Part shown: positions 16,759 through 25,430 of the stretch, one piece after another
Numbering within the stretch: position 1 is the stretch's first letter
How the letters are laid out: the number at the start of each line of letters is the position of its first letter
Assembly: GCA_020851735.1 (NCBI GenBank)
Contig: JADZCD010000024.1
Coordinates: 1-64,000, forward strand
DNA: 64,000 nucleotides
Source: Phycisphaeraceae bacterium
GTDB lineage: Bacteria > Planctomycetota > Phycisphaerae > Phycisphaerales > Phycisphaeraceae
Direction: 5' to 3'
Position numbers and translations under genes: made by a program
Notes under the pieces: generated by a model
The model's database searches: none
Seen by the model: only the letters and a program-made list of their open reading frames with translations
Told to the model about the DNA's origin: nothing

Positions 16759-16813
16759 TTGCCACCTTCCGCGCGTTGTCATTTCCCCCCTCGTTGTCGT
16801 AACATCTTCCCCC

Positions 16814-18205
16814 ATGTCTGAAAATACCCCCCCTACCGTCGCTAAATCCATGGACGACATCGTCGCCCTCTGCCGCCGCCGCGGCTTTATCTGGCAATCC
16901 TCGGAAATCTACGGCGGGATCAACGGCTTCTGGGACTACGGCCCGCTGGGCGTAATGCTCAAGAACAATATCCGCGACGCCTGGTGGCGCGACATGGTGC
17001 TCTGCCCACCCCAAGGCCCTGACGGACAGCCATTGGATATCCTCGGCCTGGACTGTTCCATAATCAGTCACCCTAAGGTCTGGGAAGCTTCCGGCCACGT
17101 GGCTGGTTTTAGCGATCCCATGATCGACTGCAAGGAATGCAAGGCTCGCTTCAGGGCCGACCAAATCCCTGATTCCCAATGTCCGCTCAAACCCAGTAAA
17201 AAGCCCGGCGAACACGACAAGTGCAAACTCACCGACGCGCGCCAGTTCAATCTGATGTTTGAAACCCACACCGGGGCGCTAAAAGATGACGACAACAAGA
17301 CGTATTTGCGGCCGGAGACTGCCCAAGGCATGTTCTTCAATTTCAAGAACGTGCTCGACACCTGCCGTGTCAAAGTGCCTTTTGGTCTGGCGCAACTGGG
17401 CAAAGGATTCCGCAACGAGATTACTCCGCGCAATTTTATTTTCCGCTCCCGTGAATTCGAAATGATGGAAGTTGAGTTCTTCATCCACCCCAGCACCGCC
17501 AATGAGTGGTACCCGTTCTGGCGCAAGACCCGCTATGACTGGTGGTGCTCGCTGGGGTTGGCAGGCAGCAACCTTCGCTTGCGCGATCACGAGAAGGACG
17601 AATTGGCTCACTACGCCCGCGACAATGGCGGCTGTTGTGACGTGGAATATGCGTTCCCCTTCTCCGGCGAAAAGGGCTTTAGCGAGCTTGAAGGTATCGC
17701 CTATCGCAGCAATTTCGACTTGACCCAGCACGCCAAGACCAGCGGGGCAAAACTTGAATACTTCGACCAGGCCCGCAACGAACGGTATCTGCCCCACGTT
17801 GTGGAACCTGCCGCCGGTCTAACTCGCGGTCTGCTCGCGGTCATCTGCGAAGCCTACACGCCCGACGCCACGCGGCCCAGCGGCGTCTACATGAAGTTCC
17901 AGCCGCGCATCGCGCCGATCAAGGCGGGCATCTTCCCGCTGGTGAATAAGGACGGCATGCCGGAGGTGGCCGAGAAGCTCTACAAGGAACTGCGCGGCAA
18001 ATACGCGGTGCAGTTCGACGAAAAGCAGTCCATCGGCAAGCGCTACGCCCGCATGGATGAGGCCGGCACGCCGTTCTGCTTCACCGTCGACGGCGACACG
18101 CTCACCGGCGGCACCGTCACCGTCCGCTACCGCGACACCCAGCAGCAGGAACGCATCGGCATCGACAAAGTGCCGGCGTTCATGGCTGAGAAAATCGGCG
18201 GATGA
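16814..18205 (+). CDS. glyS: Glycine--tRNA ligase (single-chain dimeric type)
   Basis: Class II aminoacyl-tRNA synthetase charging tRNA-Gly. Seen: GFIWQSSEIYGGINGFWDYGPLGVMLKNN at the N-terminus, RPETAQGMFFNFKNV, and FGLAQLGKGFRNEITPRNFIFRSREFEMME (motif 2), typical of the alpha2 GlyRS found in eukaryotes and many bacteria. A C-terminal anticodon-binding domain with KYAVQFDEKQSIGKRYARMDE follows. Length 463 aa. Start ATG 16814. A good terminator follows. A tRNA-Gly gene lies far away at 62 kb. Confidence 0.96.
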   Translation: MSENTPPTVAKSMDDIVALCRRRGFIWQSSEIYGGINGFWDYGPLGVMLKNNIRDAWWRDMVLCPPQGPDGQPLDILGLDCSIISHPKVWEASGHVAGFSDPMIDCKECKARFRADQIPDSQCPLKPSKKPGEHDKCKLTDARQFNLMFETHTGALKDDDNKTYLRPETAQGMFFNFKNVLDTCRVKVPFGLAQLGKGFRNEITPRNFIFRSREFEMMEVEFFIHPSTANEWYPFWRKTRYDWWCSLGLAGSNLRLRDHEKDELAHYARDNGGCCDVEYAFPFSGEKGFSELEGIAYRSNFDLTQHAKTSGAKLEYFDQARNERYLPHVVEPAAGLTRGLLAVICEAYTPDATRPSGVYMKFQPRIAPIKAGIFPLVNKDGMPEVAEKLYKELRGKYAVQFDEKQSIGKRYARMDEAGTPFCFTVDGDTLTGGTVTVRYRDTQQQERIGIDKVPAFMAEKIGG

Positions 18206-18250
18206 TGCGATTGTTCGGTCGATTTTAGTTTGCGATCGTTTTGCTAAGCC

Positions 18251-18281
18251 AGCCCTGCCTTTCCAGGCGGGGCTTTTTTTT
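18251..18281 (+). terminator. Rho-independent terminator after glyS
   Basis: An AGCCCTGCCT / AGGCGGGGCT stem (one mismatch) is followed by a run of eight T. Confidence 0.85.
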
Positions 18282-18299
18282 GTTTTTGTCTTGCCTGAC

Positions 18300-18331
18300 T
18301 CCGAACTCCTAATTCCTAAATCCTAAATCCT
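18300..18331. repeat. Heptanucleotide tandem array (TCCTAAA-type)
   Basis: About four period-7 units (AACTCCT, AATTCCT, AAATCCT, AAATCCT) lie between glyS and the radical SAM gene. Confidence 0.8.
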
Positions 18332-18372
18332 GCTTTCACTCCTCCCGCTCGCATCCTGACTACACTACTCCT

Positions 18373-19863
18373 GTGCCTGACATCCTCCTGGCCACGCTTA
18401 ACGCCCGTTACGCTCATAGTTCCTTTGGGCTGCGGTATCTGTTAGCCAATTTAGGGGCGCTGCGGGACCAGGCCGCGATGCTGGAGCTGGAAATCACCCG
18501 CCGGCCGGTGGACGTGGCCGAGGCAATCCTGGCCCGAAATCCGCGCATCGTCGGGCTGGGCGTTTACATCTGGAACGTCAGCCCGCTTACCGAAGTGGTC
18601 GCTCTGCTTAAGCGCCTGCGCCCCGAATTGACGGTCGTCCTAGGTGGACCGGAGGTCAGTTTTGCGGCCAGCGATCAGGAAATCTGCCGGCTGGCGGATT
18701 ACACCATCAGCGGCGAGGCAGACCTGGCATTTGCGGAATTGTGCGGAAAACTCCTTGCGAACCAGCGCCCAGCGGAAAAGTTCATCACCGCTCCGCTGCC
18801 GAATCTTGACCAACTGGTTTTGCCCTACGACCTGTACGACGAAAACGACATCGCCCATCGGGTGGTCTACGTCGAAGCGTCACGCGGGTGCCCGTTTTCG
18901 TGCGAGTTTTGCCTTTCCTCGCTGGATGTGCCGCTGCGGCAATTCCCGTTGCCGGCGTTCCTGGCTGCCATGGAAAGGCTCCTCGCCCGCGGCGTGCGGC
19001 AGTTCAAATTCGTCGATCGCACGTTCAACTTAAACCTCAACACCAGCCTGGCGATTCTGCAATTCTTCCACGAACGCTACGTGCCCGGCCTGTTTCTGCA
19101 TTTTGAGATGATCCCCGATCGCTTGCCGGTCGCTTTGCGCGACGAATTGGCAAAGTTTCCGCCCGGTTCCGTGCAACTGGAGATAGGCATTCAGACGTTC
19201 AACCCGGACGCCGCCGCCCGCATCAGCCGCCGGCAGGACCACACGGTGGCCGAGGAAAATCTGCGTTTTTTACGGCAGAACACGGGAATTTATCTGCACG
19301 CGGACCTGATCGTCGGCCTGCCCGGCGAATCGCTGGCGAGTTTTGCCGCCGGGTTCGATCGTCTGCTGGCCGCCGGCCCGCACGAGATCCAGGTCGGCAT
19401 TCTCAAGCGTCTGCGCGGCACGCCGATCGGGCGCCACGATGCAGCCTGGGGCATGGTTTACAGCCCCCACCCGCCGTACGAAATCCTGCAGAATAACTTG
19501 ATCGATTTCCCCACCATGCAGCGGCTGCGCCGCTTCGCCCGGTATTGGGATTTACTCCACAACAGCCAGCGCTTTACGCGAACCTTGCCGCTGTTGTGGG
19601 CCGATCGATCGCCGCCATCTGCTTTCGCCGCGTTTCTGGCGTTTGCGGATTGGCTTTTCGCCAAAACCAACCAGACCCACGCCATCGCCCTGCCGCGTTT
19701 GACTGGTCTCTTGCAGGAATACTTGGTGCGCCAGTGCGGTTGCGCCCCCGCCCGCGTCATGGAGTGCCTGGCTGACGATGAATCGCACCTTGCCCAGCAC
19801 AAACGCGCGACCCTGGAACGCACCGCCCAGCGCCCGCCGCGCCAGGCCCGCGTGCGTGAGTAA
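18373..19863 (+). CDS. B12-binding-domain radical SAM protein (DUF4080-like)
   Basis: Radical S-adenosylmethionine enzyme with a likely cobalamin-binding N-terminal Rossmann domain. Seen: [22 protein letters not shown], the GLGVYIWN and [10 protein letters not shown] stretches of the B12-binding fold, then the 4Fe-4S cluster motif GCPFSCEFC (Cys173, Cys177, Cys180). [11 protein letters not shown] and nearby residues form a DUF4080-type C-terminus. Length 496 aa. The start is GTG 18373. The substrate is unknown; related proteins act in methyl transfer or ring rearrangements. Confidence 0.85.
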   Translation: MPDILLATLNARYAHSSFGLRYLLANLGALRDQAAMLELEITRRPVDVAEAILARNPRIVGLGVYIWNVSPLTEVVALLKRLRPELTVVLGGPEVSFAASDQEICRLADYTISGEADLAFAELCGKLLANQRPAEKFITAPLPNLDQLVLPYDLYDENDIAHRVVYVEASRGCPFSCEFCLSSLDVPLRQFPLPAFLAAMERLLARGVRQFKFVDRTFNLNLNTSLAILQFFHERYVPGLFLHFEMIPDRLPVALRDELAKFPPGSVQLEIGIQTFNPDAAARISRRQDHTVAEENLRFLRQNTGIYLHADLIVGLPGESLASFAAGFDRLLAAGPHEIQVGILKRLRGTPIGRHDAAWGMVYSPHPPYEILQNNLIDFPTMQRLRRFARYWDLLHNSQRFTRTLPLLWADRSPPSAFAAFLAFADWLFAKTNQTHAIALPRLTGLLQEYLVRQCGCAPARVMECLADDESHLAQHKRATLERTAQRPPRQARVRE

Positions 19864-19878
19864 AACACGAAGACCGGT

Positions 19879-20109
19879 TTCACCGCAGAGATCGCCGTCT
19901 TCGACCCTGAGGCTGAGTCTTGGGCTCAGATCCGAAGGGAGGACGCAGAGACAAGACAACAAGATTAGCCGCGGATAAACGCAGATAAACGCAGATTAAG
20001 AAAGCCAACTCACCGTTAAGAATCAGGTGCAGGGGGCTCGGGTTTTATCGCGTTCATCTGTGTTTATCTGCGGCTAAATCTCTGCGGCCTCGGCGCACTC
20101 TGCGGTGAA
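19879..20109. repeat. MITE-like element with nested inverted ends
   Basis: A perfect 12-bp terminal inverted repeat, TTCACCGCAGAG at 19879 and CTCTGCGGTGAA at 20098, encloses about 230 bp. A second nested pair lies inside it: TTAGCCGCGGATAAACGCAG at 19965 and its near complement ending TTTATCTGCGGCTAA at 20077. No coding capacity is seen. It lies in the gap between the radical SAM gene and the terminator of the convergent gene. Confidence 0.75.
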
Positions 20110-20117
20110 TACCCCCA

Positions 20118-20163
20118 TAAAAAAAGCGCGACCTGGGCCGGGGACGCCGCAGGTCACGCTCGA
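20118..20163 (-). terminator. Rho-independent terminator
   Basis: Read on the minus strand, an AGCGTGACCTGCGG / CCCAGGTCGCGCT stem is followed by seven T, about 50 bp downstream of the small secreted protein gene. Confidence 0.85.
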
Positions 20164-20214
20164 TCAGGGGTAAAAATGACGATCCAGAGTCGGCAGGTCA
20201 GGCGAACGAAATGC

Positions 20215-20781
20215 TTATTCCGCGTTGACCCACTGATAGTTCACGTTCTTGGGGGTGAATCCCTTCTTGGGTTTAGGCTGCGTGGGCGGAGTCATCTGGG
20301 GCTTAAGCAGAATCATGCTCGGCTGGGGCAGCGGGTTCATCTGAACGCCGGGCTTGCCCTTGACCTCGTTGCCGCGCAACACGTAGGCCTTGTTGACCAC
20401 CATGCCCTGCCAGACGCTCTGGGCCTGGGGAATCACCTGCTGGGCGTCGATCAGCCCGTGGCCCTGCCGCAGATAGTCACCATAGGGTTTTAAGTAGATG
20501 GTGGTGTTGACCAGACGCACTTCCACCAGATCCGTGGCTGAGGGAGCCCGGCGGGCGGAAGCCTTGGTGATGACGTTGGCGGCCGCGTGAGGCTCGCGCA
20601 CCACAACCTTGATGTGCTTAACGCCCCGAGCCTCAATGCAGTAGGTCTCCACGGGCGCCGGGCGCGAATGACGATTGATCACCGTGGCGGAGGTGTTGGT
20701 CTGCAACACTTGCGCGCCAGCCATCGAAGTCAGCCCACCGACCAACAGAGCACAAATCCCCAACACGTTCGTCCGTACCAT
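20215..20781 (-). CDS. Small secreted protein of unknown function
   Basis: Not recognised. Seen: signal peptide MVRTNVLGICALLVGGLTSMAGA, a middle region with few cysteines (VETYCIEARGVKHIKVVVRE), and a proline/lysine-rich C-terminus (LKPQMTPPTQPKPKKGFTPKN). Length 188 aa. The ATG at 20781 is chosen because AAGGAG lies 7 bp upstream; the upstream in-frame codon at 20799 overlaps that site. Monocistronic, with its own terminator. Confidence 0.75.
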   Translation of the reverse strand: MVRTNVLGICALLVGGLTSMAGAQVLQTNTSATVINRHSRPAPVETYCIEARGVKHIKVVVREPHAAANVITKASARRAPSATDLVEVRLVNTTIYLKPYGDYLRQGHGLIDAQQVIPQAQSVWQGMVVNKAYVLRGNEVKGKPGVQMNPLPQPSMILLKPQMTPPTQPKPKKGFTPKNVNYQWVNAE

Positions 20782-21362
20782 TCCTGTTCTCCTTAACATC
20801 CCTGAAGGGTTATCTCTTTCTCCCTGCGGGCGACTCGTGCCCCCCCACTGCCCCCCCCTCTTGCCCCCCTCTTCCTCTGACCACCTGACTCCGACGCCAG
20901 AGCGGCTCTCTCCAAAGCCGCTACGAACCGCGCGTCTTTCTCTCTCCAGGCGACGCAGTCTTTCTTTTCTCTTTTTCCTTCTCTCTTCTCCGGGCGACGA
21001 TTAATTAATGGCAACCCCCGTGCCAGGGGTTCTCGCAGGCATATTATTAACATAACTAACTGAAAATAATGGCTTTATGATCTCAATGGCCAAACAGGCC
21101 TTTCTGGCCGATCAGCCCTGTCTGTTGCGTGCAGGCAACACCTGTTGTGGTACCGACACCCCAACGTTTCGCCCCCGCTTCCTGGTGGAGAATTCAGGGC
21201 TTAACCATGGCTTATGAAACGCAGGCTGGCGCCAAAATGGCAAGGACCAGGAAATAGATATTTACACGCCCGATGCGCCTGATTTCATCCGGTGGTGTAT
21301 GCTCCCAACAAGAGGCTATTTTGTCGTAAACTGGACCTCCCATTTTTTGTCGAGGGTTTCCC
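20782..21362. other. Long divergent intergenic region
   Basis: This is the shared upstream region of the small secreted protein gene and the TrpB2 gene. It contains pyrimidine-rich runs (CTCTTTCTCCCTGCGGGCGAC repeated in decayed form near 20815, 20935 and 20985) and a palindrome GGCCAAACAGGCCTTTCTGGCC near 21087. AT-rich sequence around 21030-21075 could hold promoters. No gene or known riboswitch was identified. Confidence 0.4.
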
Positions 21363-22733
21363 ATGTCCGACTCCGTTAAATATCTGCTGAGCGAAAAAGA
21401 CCTTCCCAAGAGCTGGTACAACCTGGCAGCCGATCTGCCTGAGCCCTTGCCCCCCGTGCTGCACCCGGGCACGCTCAAACCCATCGGGCCTGACGATCTG
21501 GCTCCCCTCTTTCCCATGAGCCTGATCCAGCAGGAAGTCACCACCCAGCGCATGATCGACATCCCCAAGCCCGTGCGCGACGTGTACCGGCAATGGCGGC
21601 CCAGCCCGCTGTATCGGGCCCGTCGCCTCGAGCAGGCTTTGGATACGCCCGCCCGCATTTACTACAAGTACGAAGGCGTCTCGCCTACCGGGTCGCACAA
21701 GCCCAACACCTCCGTGCCCCAGGCCTACTACAACAAGGAAGCGGGCGTGAAGCGCCTGACGACCGAAACCGGCGCGGGCCAGTGGGGGTCGTCGCTGGCT
21801 TTCGCCGGCGCGCACTACGGGCTGGAAGTCAAAGTCTTCATGGTCAAGGTCAGCTACAACCACAAGCCCTACCGCCGCTTCATGATGCACGCCTTCGGCG
21901 CGGACGTGACGGCCAGCCCGTCGGTTGAAACCGCGTCCGGGCGCGCGATTCTGGAAAAAGACCCTGATTGTTTAGGCTCCCTGGGCATCGCCATCAGCGA
22001 AGCGGTGGAAATCGCCGCCCAGCGCGATGACACGAAATATTCCTTAGGCTCCGTGCTCAATCACGTGCTGCTGCACCAGACGGTGATCGGGCAGGAAGCG
22101 ATCATGCAGATGGAAATCGCCGGCGACGACCCGGACATCATCGTCGGCTGCACTGGCGGCGGGTCGAACTTTGCCGGCATCGCCTTCCCCTTCATGGGCC
22201 TGCACCTGCGCGGCGGGCGCAAGCGGCGGATCATTGCCGTCGAGCCCTCAGCCTGCCCCTCGCTGACCAAGGGCAAATTGGCCTACGACTTCGGCGATAC
22301 CGCGCACCTGACGCCCTTAGTCAAGATGCACACGCTCGGGTCCACCTTTGTGCCCCCCGGCTTCCATGCCGGCGGGCTGCGCTATCACGGCATGGCCCCG
22401 ATGGTCAGCCACGCCGCCAAGCTGGGCCTGTTGGAAGCCGTCTCCTTCCACCAGCTCGAATGCTTCGCGGCCGGCATTCAATTCGCCAAGGCCGAGGGCA
22501 TCATCCCCGCCCCCGAAGCCAACCACGCCCTGCGCGCGGGCATCAACGAAGCCCTGCGCTGCAAGCAGGAAGGCAAACGCGAGGTGATCCTCATCAACCT
22601 AAGCGGGCATGGGCACTTCGACATGCAGGCTTACGACGATTATTTCTGCGGCAAACTCAAGGACGTTGCCTACGATCCCAAGGAACTGGCCATGGCCCTG
22701 GCGGGGCTGCCGTCCGTGCCGGCTGTGGCGTGA
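21363..22733 (+). CDS. trpB: Tryptophan synthase beta-like enzyme (TrpB2 type)
   Basis: PLP-dependent enzyme joining indole with serine. Seen: SPTGSHKPN with the PLP lysine Lys113, TETGAGQWG, and the phosphate-binding GCTGGGSNFAGI. A long N-terminal extension and DIPKPVRDVYRQWRPSPLYRARRLE mark the TrpB2 subfamily, which does not need TrpA and is often encoded apart from the trp operon, as here. Length 456 aa. GAGGG precedes the ATG at 21363. No trpA lies in the window. Confidence 0.93.
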   Translation: MSDSVKYLLSEKDLPKSWYNLAADLPEPLPPVLHPGTLKPIGPDDLAPLFPMSLIQQEVTTQRMIDIPKPVRDVYRQWRPSPLYRARRLEQALDTPARIYYKYEGVSPTGSHKPNTSVPQAYYNKEAGVKRLTTETGAGQWGSSLAFAGAHYGLEVKVFMVKVSYNHKPYRRFMMHAFGADVTASPSVETASGRAILEKDPDCLGSLGIAISEAVEIAAQRDDTKYSLGSVLNHVLLHQTVIGQEAIMQMEIAGDDPDIIVGCTGGGSNFAGIAFPFMGLHLRGGRKRRIIAVEPSACPSLTKGKLAYDFGDTAHLTPLVKMHTLGSTFVPPGFHAGGLRYHGMAPMVSHAAKLGLLEAVSFHQLECFAAGIQFAKAEGIIPAPEANHALRAGINEALRCKQEGKREVILINLSGHGHFDMQAYDDYFCGKLKDVAYDPKELAMALAGLPSVPAVA

Positions 22734-22755
22734 GAGGACAAGGGATGAGCCAGGA

Positions 22756-22843
22756 ATGCTGAATGACGAATGTCGAATGACGAATTCGGCGCCGGGTGTC
22801 TGAAGCTGCGCCGCGTGCATGGGGCTAAGCCAAGCGTGCCCCA
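22756..22843. repeat. Heptamer array and GGGGCTAAGC palindrome
   Basis: About five period-7 units (GAATGCT, GAATGAC, GAATGTC, GAATGAC, GAATTCG) at 22756-22790 are followed by the palindrome ATGGGGCTAAGCCAAGCG ending CCCCAT at 22819-22843, in the gap between convergent genes. Confidence 0.8.
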
Positions 22844-22850
22844 TCGCCGC

Positions 22851-25376
22851 CTACAGCCAGTGAACTTTCAGAGTCTTCTTCAGTCTCGCCGCGGCGCGTG
22901 GATCCTGCGTCAGGAAGCGCACCGTCCGCGCCTTGCCTGCCTCCAAGTGCAGGAAATTGTCCGCAAATCGCCCGCTTAAATCGCCCTGATCCAGATACAC
23001 GAAAAAGGCCGGGCCGTCGGCTTTCAATTCCACCGCTAATTCACCACGGCGCGACGAGCGCACCTGCGCCCGCACCTGCGTGGGCTTAAGGCGCAAATCC
23101 TTAAAGCGGGCGAAGAACTTGACGTTCTCGCTGCGCAACCGCCCAGCCATGAAACGGTAGCACAGATAAACGTCGCGCGGATCATCATCCACCGCCACAA
23201 CGGCGATGCGCTTATTCTCCAGCGCCCGCAGCTTCACCGCGGCCCTGCCGCGCCGGCGCACCTGGCCGTCAAAGCCTCTTAGCTCCCAATCCAATTTCCC
23301 CGCCAACGGTTCATTTACGTCGCTGGTCACCCACAACTCCGCCCGCTTGCCTTCCGCCTTCACCGCGGCGCTGGCCAGCACCGGCCCGAAGAATCGCGCC
23401 GCCATGTGGTGCAGGCCCTTCCACCTGCCTTCGTAGCCCAGCGACGCCCAGCCGATCTCCGGCCAGCAGGAATTGATCTGCCAGTACAACGCCCCCATGC
23501 AATAGGGCTTGAAGCGCCGCCAGGCTTCCACCGCTGTCTGGATGGCAAAGCCTTGGAGCATCTGTGACAGATAAACCAATCGCTCCATCGGTCGGCCCAC
23601 CTTGTCCACGCCGGCCGGGATGCCCGTATAGTCCGTCAGATATTTTCCCAGCACTCGGTTGCCGTGCGGATTCTTCGGCCGCAGGCAGGGCGTGGGCCAC
23701 TTCATGCGGTCTTCGATGGCGGCGCTGCCTAAGCGAAGCTGCTTGGGCGGAATCACCGCCCGCAGCGACGCCCAATCCGGAAAGCCGATGAACCCGAACT
23801 CAGCCACGAAACGGGCTTTAAGCTCCTCGTATTTTTCAATCGGTTCCTGGCGCACGGTCACGCCCCAGTAATGCACGTCACCCACGCGCGGGTCCTTGGG
23901 GTGTCGCCCATACGGCGGGCCGCTGGACTCGCTGCACGCCCGATACGGCCGCGCGGGGTCGAGCTTCTTAACCACCCCCGGAAGCAGGCGACAGAAAAGC
24001 GTGATGAAATCCGCAAAACGCTCCGGCATCGACTCCCGCCAACCCCAATACGCCCAGCCCTGTTCGATTTCGTTGTTGCCGCACCACAAAGCCAGGCTCG
24101 GGTGATCCGCCAGCCGCCAGATCTGCTCCTCCGCCTCGACGCGGGCGTTTTCCAGAAACTCGGCCGTGCCCGGATACTGATGGCACCCGTACATGAAATC
24201 CTGGAACACTAACAGGCCCAATTCATCGCAGGCGTCGTAAAAAGCGTCGATTTCGTACACGCCGCCGCCCCAGACGCGGATCATGTTCATGTGGGCGTCG
24301 GCGCAGCTCTTTAATAGATCGCGCGTGCGCGCTTGGCCTTTGGCCGTGGCGGCCCGGTCCGGCAGGGAATCCAACGGCACCCAATTGCCCCCCTTGGCCC
24401 AGACGGGCACGCCGTTGACCTCAAAGTAGAAGCCGCTGCCGGCCTTGTCCTTCTTCTGCACGAGCTTGACGGTGCGAAAGCCGATGTGTTTTTGGATGCG
24501 ATCCACCACCACGCCGCCGCATTCCGCCGTCACCGTCAGCGGATACCGATGCTGCCGACCCAGGCCGTTGGACCACCACAGGCGGGGGTTTTTTACCGTG
24601 ACTTCGAGCGTCGCCTCACGCGTACCGGGCCGCAGCGAAAGGGTTTTCTCCACTTCCACGCCGGCCACGCGGGCGCGCAAAATCATCAGCCCCTCCGCCG
24701 CGACGCGCAGACGCACGCACACCGCCAGCCGCACATCCTTCCCCTGCCAATGCTGCTGGGTGATGGCGCCGCGGATGCGGGCCTTGTCGAAAGCGATCAG
24801 CCGCGCCGGCCGCCAGATGCCGCTGGTCACCAGCCGCGGGCACCAGTCCCACCCGAACTGATACGCGCCTTTGCGTATCCACGGCACCACTTCCGTCACG
24901 TCCGTCCGGCTCGGAAGGTAGTAGTGGCGCTTGCTTTCACGCCTGGCGCGCGGGAGCGTCGCTGCAAACACCACGCGCAATTCGTTGGCGCCGACTTTCG
25001 CCCACCGCTTGATGTCCAGCACGTAAGGCCGGTGCATGTTGTCCGTGCGGACCAGCTCGTGCCCGTTCAAATACACCGTGGCGTAGGTGTCCAGCCCGTC
25101 AAAGACCAGCTCCAATCCGTCGCGAGCCAGATCGCGCTTGGATAATTGGATCTCCCGGCAATATTCCCAGCCGACGTTTTCAATCCACTGGCACTTGGCT
25201 TCATTCGGATAGACATACGGGTCTTTGATCTTCCCCAGCCGCAACAGATCGCTCTGCACGCTGCCGGGAACCTGGGCCGGCAACCACGGGCCCTTGCCCC
25301 GTTGGCGAAATCGCCACCGCCCCTGAAGATCGATGACATGCGGTGCGAAAGATTGGATGTGCGCTTTAACCATCAT
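22851..25376 (-). CDS. Glycoside hydrolase family 2, beta-mannosidase type
   Basis: Probably removes beta-mannosyl residues from oligosaccharides. Seen: N-terminal sugar-binding jelly roll (LQGRWRFRQRGKGPWLPAQVPGSVQSDLLRLG), immunoglobulin-like domain, then a TIM barrel with acid/base WCGNNEIEQGW and nucleophile Glu in AEFGFIGFPDWASL, plus a WQINSCWPEIGWASLGY segment typical of GH2 mannosidases. No signal peptide, so probably cytoplasmic. The start is uncertain: ATG at 25376 (or 25373) after AGGGA, or GTG at 25415 that starts 15 bp after the MFS gene next to GGGGGAGGA. The gene forms an operon with that transporter. Confidence 0.88.
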   Translation of the reverse strand: MMVKAHIQSFAPHVIDLQGRWRFRQRGKGPWLPAQVPGSVQSDLLRLGKIKDPYVYPNEAKCQWIENVGWEYCREIQLSKRDLARDGLELVFDGLDTYATVYLNGHELVRTDNMHRPYVLDIKRWAKVGANELRVVFAATLPRARRESKRHYYLPSRTDVTEVVPWIRKGAYQFGWDWCPRLVTSGIWRPARLIAFDKARIRGAITQQHWQGKDVRLAVCVRLRVAAEGLMILRARVAGVEVEKTLSLRPGTREATLEVTVKNPRLWWSNGLGRQHRYPLTVTAECGGVVVDRIQKHIGFRTVKLVQKKDKAGSGFYFEVNGVPVWAKGGNWVPLDSLPDRAATAKGQARTRDLLKSCADAHMNMIRVWGGGVYEIDAFYDACDELGLLVFQDFMYGCHQYPGTAEFLENARVEAEEQIWRLADHPSLALWCGNNEIEQGWAYWGWRESMPERFADFITLFCRLLPGVVKKLDPARPYRACSESSGPPYGRHPKDPRVGDVHYWGVTVRQEPIEKYEELKARFVAEFGFIGFPDWASLRAVIPPKQLRLGSAAIEDRMKWPTPCLRPKNPHGNRVLGKYLTDYTGIPAGVDKVGRPMERLVYLSQMLQGFAIQTAVEAWRRFKPYCMGALYWQINSCWPEIGWASLGYEGRWKGLHHMAARFFGPVLASAAVKAEGKRAELWVTSDVNEPLAGKLDWELRGFDGQVRRRGRAAVKLRALENKRIAVVAVDDDPRDVYLCYRFMAGRLRSENVKFFARFKDLRLKPTQVRAQVRSSRRGELAVELKADGPAFFVYLDQGDLSGRFADNFLHLEAGKARTVRFLTQDPRAAARLKKTLKVHWL

Positions 25377-25430
25377 TCCCTGATCATTGCGGCCGAGCGC
25401 GGAGCGTGAGGACACTCCTCCCCCCAGCCC

